The translations under genes and the position numbers were made by a program. Positions 33,948-45,410 of a DNA stretch of 64,000 nucleotides are shown here, one piece after another; within the stretch, counting starts at the first letter, position 1, and each line of letters opens with the position of its first letter. The stretch covers positions 9,706,174 to 9,770,173 of the forward strand of contig CM025855.1 of assembly GCA_003952965.2 (NCBI GenBank). The letters run 5' to 3'. The notes beneath the pieces are model-generated. The model did no database searches and had not been told where the DNA came from. It saw only the letters and a program-made list of their open reading frames with translations. The stretch comes from Morella rubra (Eukaryota; Streptophyta; Magnoliopsida; Fagales; Myricaceae).

Positions 33948-36021
33948 TCATATGCGTTTCAAGACAATGCAGATTTGAGTTCCTTTCTCGTACATGGACT
34001 CCAGCTGGTCTGAGAACTCTTCGGTTTTCTTATAGAATCGGTCAAACAGTTCATCAATTATCTCTGCTCCGAAATGTTTGCTGATTATACCTGCCACGAC
34101 AGCTCTTAGGTGCATCGTGCAAGCCTGGCCACTGATTGGATTACCATCCATTATCGACCGAGCAGCTGTCATCTCCATTCTGTCAATGCTAAAACGCCCA
34201 TTTTTGGCCACGAGCTCTGTCATCTCCCTAGCCGAGGTAGCATAGAGTGGCATGTTGAAGGAGTCCACCTCAGCTTCACTTATTAATCCCTGCACAAAAG
34301 ATGAGGCATTTTGTTTCTCACTCTACATGCATGAAACATTGCAGAACAAGGAGAGACGACGAAAAGTGCAACAAATTAATTGGACTGAATCAGGCTAGGA
34401 TATAGTATGCTGAATTTTAGTGAAGTTCAACAAATTAATTGCACTGAACGGTATAAGGCATCCCAATGGAACATATTATAGCCGATTTCTGACTCACCTC
34501 CTTTGCCATGTCCATGAGGCTTAACCCCAGGAAATCAAACAGCACTCCCCCGGGTACACAAGAATGGGGGATCCCATCTGGGATAGCAGGGATTATAAGC
34601 ACCATCATTCCTCCCACGGTAACCTCTTCAGCTCTAGCATCTAAAAAGGTTGAAATGTCTCGAGAAAATTGGGCTGTATAAGCACGAGCGACATCATTTG
34701 GGGCGCCACTATAATGAATCCTCCCCTTGTTCCATGCTGGAGAGTTCTTATTTAGTAATTCTGCTGGTACCTCAGAAAGAAAGTGGAGTGCATAAGAGGC
34801 ATGCACAAAGTGAAGAGAGGATTCAGGGAATAGCCGGCCATAGAAAGATCCAGGGACACCAGCTGCAAAATATGGCCTTTCAGGGGGAAGAGATGTAAAA
34901 AGGGTATTGAAATCGTTGGACGCATGGTCACTGAAGAACACATGGAATTCTGGAACATGAGAAGCAAGTCCTTGGGATTGGTACTTATGTTGCACAGCAT
35001 TTATTATATTTTGCATTGCAATGAAAGTATTTGGTCCAACAGAACACCCCATATCTGCTACACGAAATGTACTGTCTGAAGCAGAACGAATTTTTTCTAA
35101 ATCGAGCTTCTCTGCAATTGCATCATCGATCACTGTTTTTGCAGCACTTGCAGCTGTTCTCTGCATATATAACAGGTTAATTAGGTATGCTAATTGTATA
35201 TCCTTCCTGGCACCTCATCATATAATTAACATATCCTTTTATCCCAATGACCCTTCCTATATCATTTTTTTTAAGGCTATTGTTTTTTAAATTGTTCAAA
35301 TTTGAAGTTGGCAAAATGTAGTAATCATAATATTGAAAAATATAAGAAAACATCACACTACACCCCATATCTATGTGTTAAAATGAAAGTTTCCTTCTCA
35401 AGTTCTAATTTTTCTCATTACACCCCCTTCAAGTTTAAAAATAAAATAAAAAATCAATTTTCTCTCGCCATTCGATTTGATTGTTAAACCTGATGGAAAG
35501 TTTAGTAATTTTTCTTAGAGGGTAATTTCTGTCAATTTTTCATTTGGTTTTAACACTAGTCAAATCGAATTGTAGACAACAATTTACTTTTTTTTTGTAA
35601 CTTGATGGACGTAATTAGACAAATTAACAGAGAAGGAAAATTGAAATTCAGAGGACAAAATTAGAAAACGATCCCAAGTGATTGGGATTTTTAACACTCT
35701 GACTAAAAAAAAGTAATTCATAAAAACGTATATATAGTCAGATTAACATTTAGATTTATTTCGCTACTGTTTCCGTGACCCAATTATGGAAGCGATTTGG
35801 TTTGTACACAGAACATCTCACTAATTTAAACATATTTTTCTTAAATTATGGAAGCGTACTGTGCGAGGTCCTTGCACCCTAAGAGCAGGAATTGAAAAAA
35901 CGTTATAGAATACAGGTAGAGTTGAAGAAACCTGAAACAGGGAGTTTCTGGCGTAACTGTACGGGTCGTCACCACCATTCATCGGATAGGATTCTGCCAC
36001 TGTGTGTGTAATGCTACTCAT
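33948..36021 (-). CDS. SABATH-family carboxyl methyltransferase, copy 2
   Basis: Same enzyme family and structure as copy 1. Exons in transcript order: 36021-35932, 35160-34498 and 34289-33948, GT/AG borders, phase 0, 364 residues. An in-frame ATG six bases upstream (36027) would add two residues; the start at 36021 is preferred because it matches copy 1. The N-terminal YSYARNSLFQ keeps the substrate Gln, and ADMGCSVGPNTF, DHASNDFNTLF and PGSFYGRLFP are intact. The key difference is SYALHFLSEVP, where copy 1 has SYALQWLSEVP: the carboxylate-binding Trp is Phe157. Intron 1 is about 300 bases longer than in copy 1. No frame break, so expression is plausible, but substrate choice may differ. Confidence 0.9.
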
Positions 36022-36300
36022 CTTCAACCTCTGGAAGTTTTTCTCTCTGAACTGTCCTTTCCAAGTTTTAATTGGCAGGCCTCGAGTGAGAGCATGCAGC
36101 CCGTATATTTTCTAATCCTTCTGCGGCCTCCTATATATAGAGACTTTATCCAAAGGTAAGGGATTTTCTTTGAGTATTTGGCACGTGAGCTTCACAAACT
36201 GCTCTTTTCTTTGCATTATCTTCCTCAGATTTGTGGGCTACCCTGTGATATTGACTTAATTAGCTGATTTATGAAATTATACAAGTCGAATTATATATAT
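36022..36300 (-). promoter_or_regulatory. 5' flank of SABATH copy 2
   Basis: Homologous to 17724-18015. It contains a TATATATA stretch at 36132-36140 on the correct side of the gene (about 110 bases upstream of the ATG), which could be the TATA box; copy 1 lacks it at that place. Confidence 0.45.
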
Positions 36301-36592
36301 ATGTCCGGTTAATGGGTCCAAAGTCGTCTAGCTAGTCCCCTTCGTGGGTGGTGGGTATAAGCTGCAGGCAGCCAATGTTGAATAGCAGTCTAACTCATCT
36401 CTCATTTCAAAAATAATAATAATAATAAAATTGAACTATATATAGATATATGTCCGGTTAATATATGGGTCCAAAGTCGTCTAGCTAGTCCCCTTCGTGG
36501 GTGGTGGGTATAAGCTGCGCGCAGCCAATGTTGACTAGCAATCTAACTCATCTCTCATTTCAATAATAATAATAATAATAAAAAATTTCTCG
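36301..36592. repeat. tandem duplication, two units of about 149 bp
   Basis: Units start at ATGTCCGGTTAAT (36301 and 36450), share TCTAGCTAGTCCCCTTCGTG and end in an AAT/TAA microsatellite. The core GGTCCAA...GGGTGG...GCAGCCAA...TTGACT also resembles the first 120 bases of repeats A and B. Confidence 0.8.
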
Positions 36593-36739
36593 AAGTAGTC
36601 ACTTTCCCCATTTGCTGGAATGATCTTCTGTTTTAACTCGGAAAGAAACATCCCAATAGAGCATTATGTTGTCATGCATCTAAAAGTTCATTCTAAAATT
36701 TTCGCCAGTATTCGTGGAGAGCGTTAGTTCCTAATTAAT

Positions 36740-37997
36740 GCATAAGTGTTGGCATTTTACATCGTTGTCAATTTTGATGTATAAGTGAAAAACCTAATTT
36801 AGATCCTAACTACACCTAGATGGGATGAATAGGTGAGATCTCAATTTAAAAATTATTCAACACCAATTTTAAAACAATGTCTAAAATTGATCAGTCTAGA
36901 TATATCAAACCACTAATCAATCATCAAAAAGCAATCTAATGAAATAATCAATCACACAAAGAGACACTGACGAAGTGGAAAACCTTTGAAAGACTAGCAG
37001 TAAGAAGAAAACCTTACTTCAGACACGGGCAAAGTTGCTTGACTCTGACAAATGTAATAATCTAAACTTAGACGGAAGAAGGTTCTTCATTCTTTTGTTC
37101 TTCAGATGAAGGTTCCACACTGATTGAAAATAAATGATGGCCTCCACTCAATGAAGAGTACCACTACCTACTTCAACACCAAAAAATATGAACTCTACAC
37201 ACGCCGTGTAACCGGCTTTCTGACAACCCTGATGTAAAAATATAAGCATCCTTGCTTAGACCCGCTCTGTGCGGCATTCCCTCAGATCTTCAGGTTCTTC
37301 TTATGGATTCTTCACGAACAAACCTTGCTCTTCAGCACACATTCAATACTATGAAGGTTCCACAGCAATGGTGATTAAAAATCAAGAAAAAGTTGATCAA
37401 AAGGAAGGCATAAATCTCCAAGTGTTTTTCTCTGAGAAAATGAGGCACAAGTATATTCAATAGAAGCCTCAATAACGTTTCTGGGCAACCTTCACAACCT
37501 TAGTAGGGTTTCTCCATTTTCTACAAGTAAAATCTAGAAAGGAGTCGAGTCAGAAACACAAGAAAATCGGAACGTCGCGGCTGGTAAAGTCATGTCTACA
37601 AGCTGAGCAAAAGTCTTTGTGAGATTCTTCATAGTTCGCTTGAGTGATAGTCGAGCACTAGGTGAGCGCCATGTCTCTATAAGAATCCTTCATGGTTCGC
37701 TCGAGCGATAGTTGAACGATAGACCACCTTGGACAGGATTCAGAAACAGACTCTTGAATGACATTGGCAAAAACATACAACTTGATAAATACTTATTTTG
37801 ACATGGAACTTTGCCAATATAAAAATGCACTAACAATAAGAATCCTTCATGGTTCGCTCTAGCGATAATTGAATGATAGACCACCTTGGATAGGACTTAG
37901 AAACAAACTCTTGAACGACATAGGACAAAAACATACAACTCGACAAAGACATACTTTGACACTGAATTTTGTCAATACAAAAATGCACTAACAAACT
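36740..37997 (-). mobile_element. copia element A, 3' LTR (minus strand)
   Basis: The LTR start in the element sense is TGTTAGTGCATTTTTG at about 37997, immediately after a polypurine tract (38000-38013, sense CCAAAGGGGAG). The far LTR edge is vague (36740-36840). Contains the tandem duplication at 37684-37996. Confidence 0.6.
37684..37996. repeat. tandem duplication of the LTR edge, about 155-bp units
   Basis: GAATCCTTCATGGTTCGCTC starts both units (37684 and about 37840), and both end in AAAAATGCACTAACAA. The promoter-distal edge of the LTR is thus present twice. Confidence 0.8.
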
Positions 37998-37999
37998 CC

Positions 38000-38013
38000 C
38001 CTTTGGCAATTCT
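38000..38013 (-). promoter_or_regulatory. polypurine tract of copia element A
   Basis: Sense strand reads TTGCCAAAGGGGAGTT directly before the LTR TGTTAG. This is the usual plus-strand primer arrangement of plant copia elements. Confidence 0.65.
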
Positions 38014-38384
38014 GTGACAAAACCAACAAAGCAAAAATCGTTTTACAAGGAAGAACCACCTATGACCTACACACAAGTTCAAGAGTTTTAAACTACATAC
38101 ATGATACCACAATCTTAATAAACAAAGTGAGAAAATCACAAAGAGAATATCAAGTTAGAAATTGCATAAACTGAATATCACATTTTCCATATATAGATAA
38201 ATGTGTCGACAAGATAAATCATATGGAAAACAATACTACTGAAAGTATCTGATAAGGCTATACGGGATATGAAGTGAATATCAAATAAGACTATACAAAA
38301 AGAATCTCCCCCTCAACAAAATGTCATCTCCCCATCAACAAAATATCCACAAAACACATAAGTCAGAAGTCAATCGCTAGCTAG

Positions 38385-39867
38385 CTACTCCCCCTTCTTG
38401 TCACGAATGGACAAAGGGTCAGTCATCAAGAGGCGGAGTCGATGTAGCAGGTGCAGCGGAATTGATCCCAGCGGAAGAAGACGGGCTGGAGAGCACCACA
38501 GTACTAGATGGAGAAGCGGGAGCGGAAGGTGAGGCAGCCAACACCGAGGAATCTGGTGGAGGATCAGTAGTAGGTGGAACAAGAGAAGAAGCCGGAGAAG
38601 CAAGAGGCACAAAATCGCCAATAGAGGACTTTGAGGAAGTGAAAGCGTTGGATATAAGGCATCATCACCAACAAGTGGCCTAATAGCGCGACGAAGTCTC
38701 AAAAGCTGCTGCTGATGACCCACAACAATACGAATAATGTTCTCCGAACGCTCTATGAGCAAATCATTCCGGCCCAAAATAAGGGAAAAGGAAGCGGCAA
38801 AAGATGGATCCAACATATTCGAAAGAAGAGAACGAGAAGGAACAAATGATGAGGAGGAATGATTAATGGAGGGAAGAGGAATAAAGGAAGAAGGATCAGA
38901 GGAAGGAGGGAGAGAGGACGAAGGAATAGAGGAAGGAGGGACAAAGGACGAAGGAACAGAGGAAGGACCAGCAGAAGTGGTAGCGGAAGCCTGAAGACAC
39001 TGAAGATGAGCAGGACTTTGAGAAAGAGTCTTGGCGCCAATAGCGGTGAAGACCTAAGGAAAAGGACCTTCAGGAGGAAATGTAATGTTGAGTGCATGAT
39101 AGAGGCACTAAATTAAACACGCATATTAAAGACCTACTTTGACAGAAATGGACTGGAATATCTCAATCATATGAGAGCAAATGATAGAGCAAATATCAAT
39201 GGTATCACCAATCAACAAGGCATACAAAAACCAAACCCTAGGGAGAGATGGAGGAATGATGCGAGACATTAAACAGATTGGTCAATGCAATGTGACTCAC
39301 AACATGATTCTTAGCAAGAAACCCCAAAGTATAAAGGGTGCCATTCATATGGATAAAATGATGCTGAGCAGAGTCATGACCTCAAAAGAGGGAGGCTCAG
39401 ACTTAGACTCATCATATGGATAGATAGGCTCAGGGACACAAGCAACACCAAAAAGTTGGGGAATAATATTAGGAGAAACCCAAAGATGCTGCCCACGAAC
39501 AAGGACAGAGAAGTTAAGAGTAACCTCATCAATATCAAAGAAGTTTTAGTAATATTCTTGAACAAGGAGCTCAAAGGGAAGAAGATGAGAGAGCTCCTGT
39601 AAAAACAGTTCCAAAATGATGAGAAGTAAACACAGAAGAAATGGGAGTATGGCGAAGCTTAGAAAGGGCTATGTCACTCTCAGCAATGATATGTCGTGTG
39701 TGGAAGCCAGTATGAAAGAGCTCGGAAGCATAAGCATCCACAAAGCGAGAGGAATCACAGACAATAGCCTTTTGCTTGTGAGGAACCTTGGCAGGTTTGA
39801 ATTTCTTAACCACGAGTTGCTTACATTTCACCATCTGAAACACATGCATAAGAGAGGTCAAAGTTGA
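38385..39867 (-). pseudogene. third ORF of copia element A, putative plant transposon protein-like domain, degenerate
   Basis: Located 3' of pol in the element sense, where Sirevirus-like copia elements may carry an extra ORF. From about 39845: VVKKFKPAKVPHKQ, FVDAYASELFHTGFHTRHII, then (another frame, one stop) PFELLVQEYY, VLVRGQHLWVSPNIIPQLFG, and later SLGRVWFLYALLIGDTIDIC. The pattern (FY/YY, VRG or VR, then a hydrophobic SP..I...G block, then a helical ...G..VDI segment) parallels CACTA-1 ORF2 at 23760-24984. A Ser/Pro-rich linker encoded by the purine-rich repeat at 38868-38975 follows, then a coiled region near 38700 (HQQQLLRLRRAIR). Several frame changes and stops. The domain call is by pattern only. 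Confidence 0.55.
38868..38975. repeat. purine-rich short tandem repeat
   Basis: Repeated GGAAGGAGGGA, GACGAAGGAA and AGAGGAAGGA words of roughly 12-24-base period. In the minus strand it encodes a Ser/Pro-rich linker of the copia ORF3. Confidence 0.7.
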
Positions 39868-41774
39868 GTAACTTCAGAGAAAGCCAATAGTGCAAAGTAC
39901 TTCCCTTGAAGAAATAAAATGAATGCATGTGTAAGATGAGTAATGCAAGAGCATGAGAAAATCCAAACACAAGTTCTCAAGAGCAAAAATCAAACTCAAC
40001 CAGAATAGAGCTAAGAAGCGAAGAACATGATATAAGCTATAGAGAAATACTCAAGAGATATAACAAACTAACCACACAAGGCACGAGCCAAAACATATAG
40101 CAAAAATCCAAATATCTGGAACTACCAACTGATAGTAGAAATTGCAATGGCCAAACAACAATCAATGGAATAGAGTCAATATATAGATAGAAAGACAACA
40201 TGATAGCCAAAACACAAACAAGTCATAGGTAACAGAACCAAACCAAACGCATGCTATAGGAAAATCAACCCAACAACAATAAGCCTAAAAGAACAAAGAG
40301 TATAAAGGAAATAAAGACAAAAAGAAGCAAGAGATACACTAATCAGACCCTTAAAGCAACAATATCCCAAATGTTAAGAACCTAAAACAAGAAAAATAAA
40401 CGGCAAGAATAATTCAATTCAACATCACCATAATGCTATACTCTAAGCAATAGAATAAGACTAAGAGAATGAGTATATCAAGAATCAAAGCCAATCAAGG
40501 CCAGGAACTAAATTAAAGCCACAAAAATTAATGCAGAAACCCTAAAACACCAAATGAGCAAAATTGAAGAACAAGACAAAACTAAACCATGGGTTACCTG
40601 GATATCAATGGAGAACATGATTTGAGAGCAAGAAAGCAAATGGACGGTGGAAAAAGAAGATTTAAGGCCAAAATGGAAAGAGGAGAGAACAGGGTGCCAC
40701 GGGTTGCAAAAGAAAAAAGAGGGAAGAAGAAAGAAGAAGTGACTTCCCCCGGCAGGGGGGGGGAATGCGTGTTTGTGAAGATACAGAAACACACGCCCTC
40801 GAACACCAGTTGAGCGGAAAATAAACGGAAAGACTATGTAACAACAGAGACAAGCACGCCCGAACGCCAGTCGAGCATCAATCAAACCAAAAGACTCTAT
40901 ACCAACAAAGACTAGAATGCTTAAGCGAGATTTGAGCAGGAAGCACATGAAGGAAGGAATACAAAATCGACACACATTTAAAGAACTTAAGAGACATAAA
41001 GAAAGTTCCCAGAAAACATGAAACAATGATACCAAATCACCTCATGATCACGAAAAATAATATCGAAAATCAGTCTACTACGAGTTTCTGAACAATGTGA
41101 ACTTCAATGATTTGGAAAATATAAAAGACATACGTGTGTGAAAGACCGAAACAAAATTATAGAAGCTTAAGACCTTGATTTTGTGAGGTGGTCACGACAT
41201 ATCGAAACAAAACCACTTGTAGACGAGAAACATGACACAGCTGGTGAAAGTCGTACCCAATGCCACTAGGACCTGAATGTGTAACTTGGTTGCGATATTT
41301 TTTCTCCCCCTGAGTATAGGATAACAATACATGAGTATTGCAAAACTTTTTTTTTCCTAGTGAAAGACATGATCTCCTTTCCTAGTGATTGCCAATGCAC
41401 AAACTCATACATGTGGCCAAACCTCATTTAATAAGTTCAGTGTGCATTCTGATTGGAAATGTCAAGTAAACATTTTAAAAATCATGCCCTTTTTCACCAA
41501 AAAGAGACTATAAGCACAACTATCAAATCAAATTATTGATCAGACATATGTTGAAAAAGTCTTGAAAATCTCATGCTGAAAAATATCAATATGTTAAGCA
41601 AGTCTAAAAGGGAGTACTGATCAAATAAACTGACCAAAGATGCACACAACCCTCTGTTTTTTAGAAAGACAAAAAAAAAATCAATGCTCAGAAATAAAAA
41701 GAACGAAGGGAAGAAAACAAATCATAATAAATAACACGAAAACAAGTAGAAATGCATGTGCATGCGAAGTAATG
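39868..41774. other. noncoding stretch of copia element A between ORF3 and pol
   Basis: About 1.9 kb with no conserved ORF. On the minus strand a CAG/GTAACC donor-like site lies near 40600; in related elements the third ORF is thought to be reached by splicing, but this is speculative here. Confidence 0.35.
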
Positions 41775-42665
41775 CAACTCAAGGAATAACACAAACACCA
41801 ATGGCTTTCCTAAGAAACTCAAACCTGAGACCATCCAGAGGTTTGGTGAAAATGTTGGCCAATTGATTCTTAGTAGAAATATTATCCAAGGATATGGTTC
41901 GGGATTCCACAAGATCACGAATGAAATGGTGATGAATTTGACTTACAGTCACCAGAGTTTCCTTTAAGCCATAAACAAACAACACATTCTTGAAAGGAGG
42001 CATACCTGAAATTTCAACTGTATCTTTGCCAAGTATAGGTGCTTTACCACCATTTCCAAAGGTCACAGATCCAACTTTGTGAACCTCAAATGTAGTGAAC
42101 AATGATCTGTCACCACACATGTGCCTAGAAAAAACGCTATCCAAATTCCACATTAAATGATTTTTAGCTTTAAAAGCTACAAGAGAACCAAAGCATTTTA
42201 CCTCATCTTTCTTGATCCAAACCTTTTTGCTATCATCAGAATGTTTGGATAATTGCTGGAACTTCTTGTTTAACAACTATGTATGCTCAGTTAATACTTT
42301 GACTTGATGAGCTAGATTCACAAGTTTGCCATTATATTATGTGGGCTGATTCAAATAATTCTCTTGTCTTTTCAATTTAAAACATCTTGGTCTGATGTGA
42401 CCAGTCTTTCCACAAAAGTGACAGGTAGGAATAAATTTTCATGATGTGTGAGTCTTAGCATTTTTTATCTGTGAATGAGAACTAACAAATTGTGAAACAA
42501 TCTGTTTACCTTTGTTGACCTGAGGAATAGGATTGTTCACTTCTAGAAGTTTGCCTAATATGGATGCTGGTAAAAATACAATCTTTGAAGTTGAAGCACC
42601 CTTTGGTTCAGTGTAGCCTAGGCCTTTCTTGTCTCTAGCTGGAACTCCAAGACTTAACATATGAT
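41775..42665 (-). pseudogene. copia element A gag/protease fused to the RNase H end (internally deleted pol)
   Basis: Sense order: gag tail (MLSLGVPARDKKGLGY, 42660 on), zinc knuckle CHFCGKTGHIRPRC at 42423-42382, then WNLDSVFSRHMCGDRSLFTTFE, where the protease DSG is changed to DSV. GAG-pre-integrase text KNVLFVYGLKETLVTVSQI runs without a frame break into HHHFIRDLVESRTISLDN, the last block of RNase H, ending FTKPLDGLRFEFLRKAIGVC. Integrase core, reverse transcriptase and most of RNase H are therefore missing. A frameshift separates the knuckle from both sides. Not functional. Confidence 0.85.
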
Positions 42666-44150
42666 CAATACACTTATTGGAAGTTCGAATTAGAGACTTT
42701 TTGAACTTAATGGATGAGAGAGTGTGGAATTCTCGTGAGAGGGGTCAACAAGACCAACGATTTTTGTTGAGGGAGAAAGTAGACCTAAAGAAATGTCTTC
42801 TTCATCCAAGGATGAGGATAATGAGTGTAATTGGAATAGTACAGGTGTTCATGCCATATTTATAGCTATATTAGACTCAACTTAAGAGGATTCAGGTGAA
42901 TATGATGGTCTTTGTAAATGTACAAGTATAACTAGCAAAATTTACCATGGGAAAAATAGTCTTTTATTATTATATTTTTGGTCTAGGTTGTAAAAAAACT
43001 AGTTTGGACTTTGAAGGATCTAGAAGCTTGTAGGCAATGGAAGAGGTTTCTATAAGGTTTTTAAACTACCTAGAATGTCTGGAGCATTCTTGAGGAAGTT
43101 ATGAAACTTTTCTATTAGTACGGTTAGCCCGAGGTCAAACCAAAGTTAGACTGACGGCGATTTTAACAGACTCTATCTTAGGTGTAGAAACTTCGCCCAA
43201 ACCGTTTCATTAACCTAATAGACCTACCCTTCTCTAAACTTTATATAAACCCACTTGCTGAGCATCAAACACTTGATGTACTTTGAAATAGCCATGCACC
43301 TTCATATCCTTACTAAAGTCTTTTGTTATTTCATTCTCTCTCTACATACGCCATATACCTTCTGAAGATTTGAGCTTGACAGAGTTTCTTCTTCCTTCTG
43401 GTGGACGACTGATGAAGTAGGAAGTTGCTAAAGGCTGATTCATCCTTTCCTACATTGGTTTTGAAGATCACAATCACCATGATTTCACTAGTTTCTTGAG
43501 AGATCTCAAGAAGTGTTGCTGCTGGAGTTTCAAGAGTTGACAGAGCTAATGAGTTCATTGGCATCTACTTAGGAGTTGATCGAAGTTGCTGGTCATATAA
43601 TTGAGTGCCGGGCATTGACTCAAGAAGTTTCTTGAGTGGCTCTATTGAAGTTGGGAGATTTGGAAAAACAATGAGTTTTGTTTAGGATCATCGGTTTGTA
43701 AAGATCAAAACTTCATAGTGGATCAAGTGGTGTACCCTTCACACCCGAAGTGTTTTTCTTTCTTGGAGGAAGACATCCTCAAGAGATTTTTCACTTCATA
43801 ACCAAAAGCTATTGTGTTGATTGTTTTGGCTGCTTGCTTTTTTTCCTTAAACTGTCAATGTGATTTAATTAATATCTTTAATTATCTTGATTGATTAATT
43901 AAGAGTCCTAAAATTTAATTGAACAATCTTGATTTGAAGATTCTACTATTCTGTCAAAAAAACGTTTTATAGTTAGATTATAGTTAGTCTTGAGTAAGAC
44001 TGCTATAATCCCATATTTGACAATTTGTTGTTTTTCATTTGATTGACATTGGATTTGGTATTTTTTTGAAAGAAAAAGTTGTTACATTTTTAAATACCGA
44101 TTCACCCCTCTCTAGGTATAGTATTGGGTCTAAACTTGGTTTTAAGTCTT
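42666..44150 (+). other. LTR/leader-like DNA upstream of a plus-strand copia gag fragment
   Basis: No gene. 43190-43800 and the CGATTCACCCCTCTC word near 44098 read like LTR 3' ends and leaders of plant copia elements, but no tRNA-complementary PBS or paired LTR was found. Confidence 0.35.
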
Positions 44151-44514
44151 TAACATCTTTATGATCAATTGTTTGATGAGAGTTTGAGAATTGAAAAGGA
44201 GAACAATGGAATTCTGAAGAAACTTTAAGTTGCTAGAACAACAAAAGACATCTCTTGTATCACAAGTGAGTTTATTAAATGACATCTCTTGTATCACAAG
44301 TTAGTTCATTCAAAATAGAACTTGAACACTCTGGATCTTAACTACATAATTTTTCTAACGGGACAAAGAAACTAGATAAAATGTTGCGTCTAGGTGTTTT
44401 GGCTAGTGGAACGAGCGGAATTGACTTGAACAACTCTTATGCTCATGCTTATACTTCTACTAAAACTGTATTTGTTCCAACCAATGTAAAAGAAAAAGTT
44501 GCAAATGTTGAAAT
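44151..44514 (+). pseudogene. copia gag fragment (plus strand)
   Basis: Begins around DQLFDESLRIEKENNG and ends in KMLRLGVLASGTSGIDLNNS and VFVPTNVKEKV, the segment just before the gag zinc knuckle (compare 42660-42500 on the other strand). Frameshifted in the middle, with a 33-base tandem duplication at 44249-44305. Cut off by the MITE at 44515. Confidence 0.6.
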
Positions 44515-44885
44515 CACTACAACAAATTTTGAAATCAATCCAAACAAAATAGGGGAAGAATGTTTTCCGGAACGGAAATTAAAACCGTCCAAAAAAAAAA
44601 AAACAGGCTTATTATTTAGGATGAAAAAGTGTTGTCCCAAAAAAAGGTCAATTTTTGGGACAGAATTGTGCTGTCCCGAAAAGGAGGACTTTTAAGAACA
44701 GATTTGTTCATCCCCAAAAAATTGTTCGAACACACATATGTGTTCAAATGGTAACTATAATAAATTTGACTCTTTAGGATGCCAAAAAATCCATCTTGAA
44801 AGATGTGACTAGCTAATTTGTTGGTATGAAAAATAAATCCATCCTAAAAACTATATTTTTCGTAACTAGCTTTTTTACATTAGTG
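44515..44885. mobile_element. CACTA-type MITE, about 370 bp
   Basis: Starts CACTACAACAAATTTTG and ends CTTTTTTACATTAGTG, so both ends read CACTA inward. Contains TTTTTGGGACAGAATT-type subterminal words like those at 59840-60120 in CACTA-2. No coding capacity. Flanking triplets (AAT and TTT) do not match, so a clean target duplication is missing. Confidence 0.6.
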
Positions 44886-45410
44886 TTTGTGTGAAGATTT
44901 GACTTGGGATTCCGCATTTGGGTGTGTTAGATTGTGCTGAAAAATTTTAATTTCCTATTCACCCCTCTTGATTATTGTATGATATAAATAGTGTCTCACA
45001 GAAAGTCTCGTGTTTTTGTATCCGTGCAAATTATCCATTGAGGTTCTCTTATCTCATTGGCAAATAGTGCGATGACTAAAATATCTACCAAGTGAATTGA
45101 AATATTGATTCCTATAAATGCATCTAGCGTGTTGACCTCTAGTTGCTCAGCTGTCTCTTTTATGTGTCAAAAACATTCACTAAGCTAATTTACACACGAA
45201 TAGCCCACCAAAAATAGGAAATATATGCATCATTTTTTTTTGTTTTATCATTTATTCATGTTTGCAATTCTGATCTCACATAGAACTACATAAGCATATT
45301 TGCAATGAAAAGTGCAGATGCTAGTCTCACCAAAAGAATTGAATAGATCCATATTAGAAATAACTAACCAGTCATAAGATCATAGCAAAATTGCTTCATT
45401 TACACTTCAG
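44886..45410. other. gap; 3' flank of SABATH pseudogene
   Basis: Noncoding. 45230-45395 matches 32840-33040 near SABATH copy 2 (shared GAAAAGTGCAGA and ATAGATC.ATATTA and CCAGTCATAAGA words). The rest is unassigned. Confidence 0.45.
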
